6,008 bases of DNA from an uncultured Eubacteriales bacterium (GTDB lineage: Bacteria > Bacillota > Clostridia > Oscillospirales > Acutalibacteraceae). The stretch spans positions 1 through 6,008 of the forward strand of contig CARTIQ010000012.1 in assembly GCA_949068525.1 (NCBI GenBank), in the 5' to 3' direction. A program made the position numbers and the translations under genes. How positions within the stretch are numbered: the first letter of the stretch is position 1; each line of letters begins with the position of its first letter. The notes beneath the pieces were generated by a model that was given only the letters and a program-made list of their open reading frames with translations, made no database searches and was not told where the DNA came from. Below, in pieces: positions 5,834 through 6,008 of the stretch.

Positions 5834-6008
5834 ATGGCAGATGCTCTTATATCAAGGCGTGGCGGCGGTGGTTATGCGACTGTTAAGATTAATTGTTCAT
5901 TGGCTTCTCCCAAGCATGAAATTGCGACAGATTTAAGCCGGGGAAGATACCGGTTAGCCGCAACAACGGTAGGCAGTTATGCTCTTTTTGGTGGAGGGGA
6001 GAGCTATA
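5834..6008 (+). CDS. Glycine-rich / Kelch-like phage tail-associated protein, N-terminal fragment
   Basis: Only the first 58 codons are in the window and the frame runs off the right edge. The start reads MADALISRRGGGG, then a VKINCSLASP segment and LAATTVGSYALFGGG. The TVGxYALFGGG pattern recurs in Kelch-like beta-propeller repeat proteins encoded beside tail genes in clostridial prophages, which I recognise by pattern rather than by search. The position, directly after a BppU-like gene with a zero-base gap and its own ribosome binding site, fits a distal tail, adhesin or host-binding protein. The full length, repeat number and any enzymatic domain cannot be judged here. Confidence 0.7.
   Translation, partial: MADALISRRGGGGYATVKINCSLASPKHEIATDLSRGRYRLAATTVGSYALFGGGESY

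Noticed and set aside
5834..6008. Diversity-generating retroelement target
   Set aside because: No template repeat, reverse transcriptase or adenine-biased variable region is visible in the window.

Overview
The window reads as a Firmicutes prophage or phage-derived locus, most likely from a gut-type Clostridia. The grounds are Shine-Dalgarno sites of the AGGAGG type before the genes, a Gram-positive siphophage tail module, and an LRR_5/BspA-like surface protein of a kind common in gut anaerobes. All genes are on the + strand. Genus and species cannot be read from the sequence.

Left part (1 to about 2380), visibly more AT-rich: two non-structural genes 30 bases apart, probably one operon. 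The first encodes a 557-residue leucine-rich-repeat surface-type protein with an acidic/proline-rich stalk, one strong C-terminal membrane segment and a short cytoplasmic tail; its start may lie beyond the left edge. The second encodes a 221-residue protein with an N-terminal signal peptide, an acidic linker and two hydrophobic segments; I do not recognise its family. A clear Rho-independent terminator (2400-2437) closes this block.

Right part (2464 to the end), richer in G+C: a compact tail-tip operon. It holds a Tal-type prophage tail protein (TIGR01665/Prophage_tail N-terminus) ending in an S74 intramolecular chaperone domain, a BppU-type upper baseplate protein with internal fibre repeats, and the first 58 codons of a glycine-rich Kelch-like tail or adhesin protein that begins directly after the previous stop codon. 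The three would build the adsorption end of the tail: Tal at the tip, the BppU-like protein as fibre or baseplate connector, and the last gene probably a distal structural or binding protein.

The main oddity is the junction. In siphophages the genes just before Tal are normally the tape measure and distal tail protein, but here they are an LRR surface protein and an orphan membrane protein, cut off by a terminator. The block looks like lysogenic-conversion cargo or a rearrangement inside the tail module. The LRR protein's architecture also recalls the BspA-like surface proteins of trichomonad protists, a lead worth testing by phylogeny. No RNA genes, CRISPR arrays, insertion sequences or integrase were seen.
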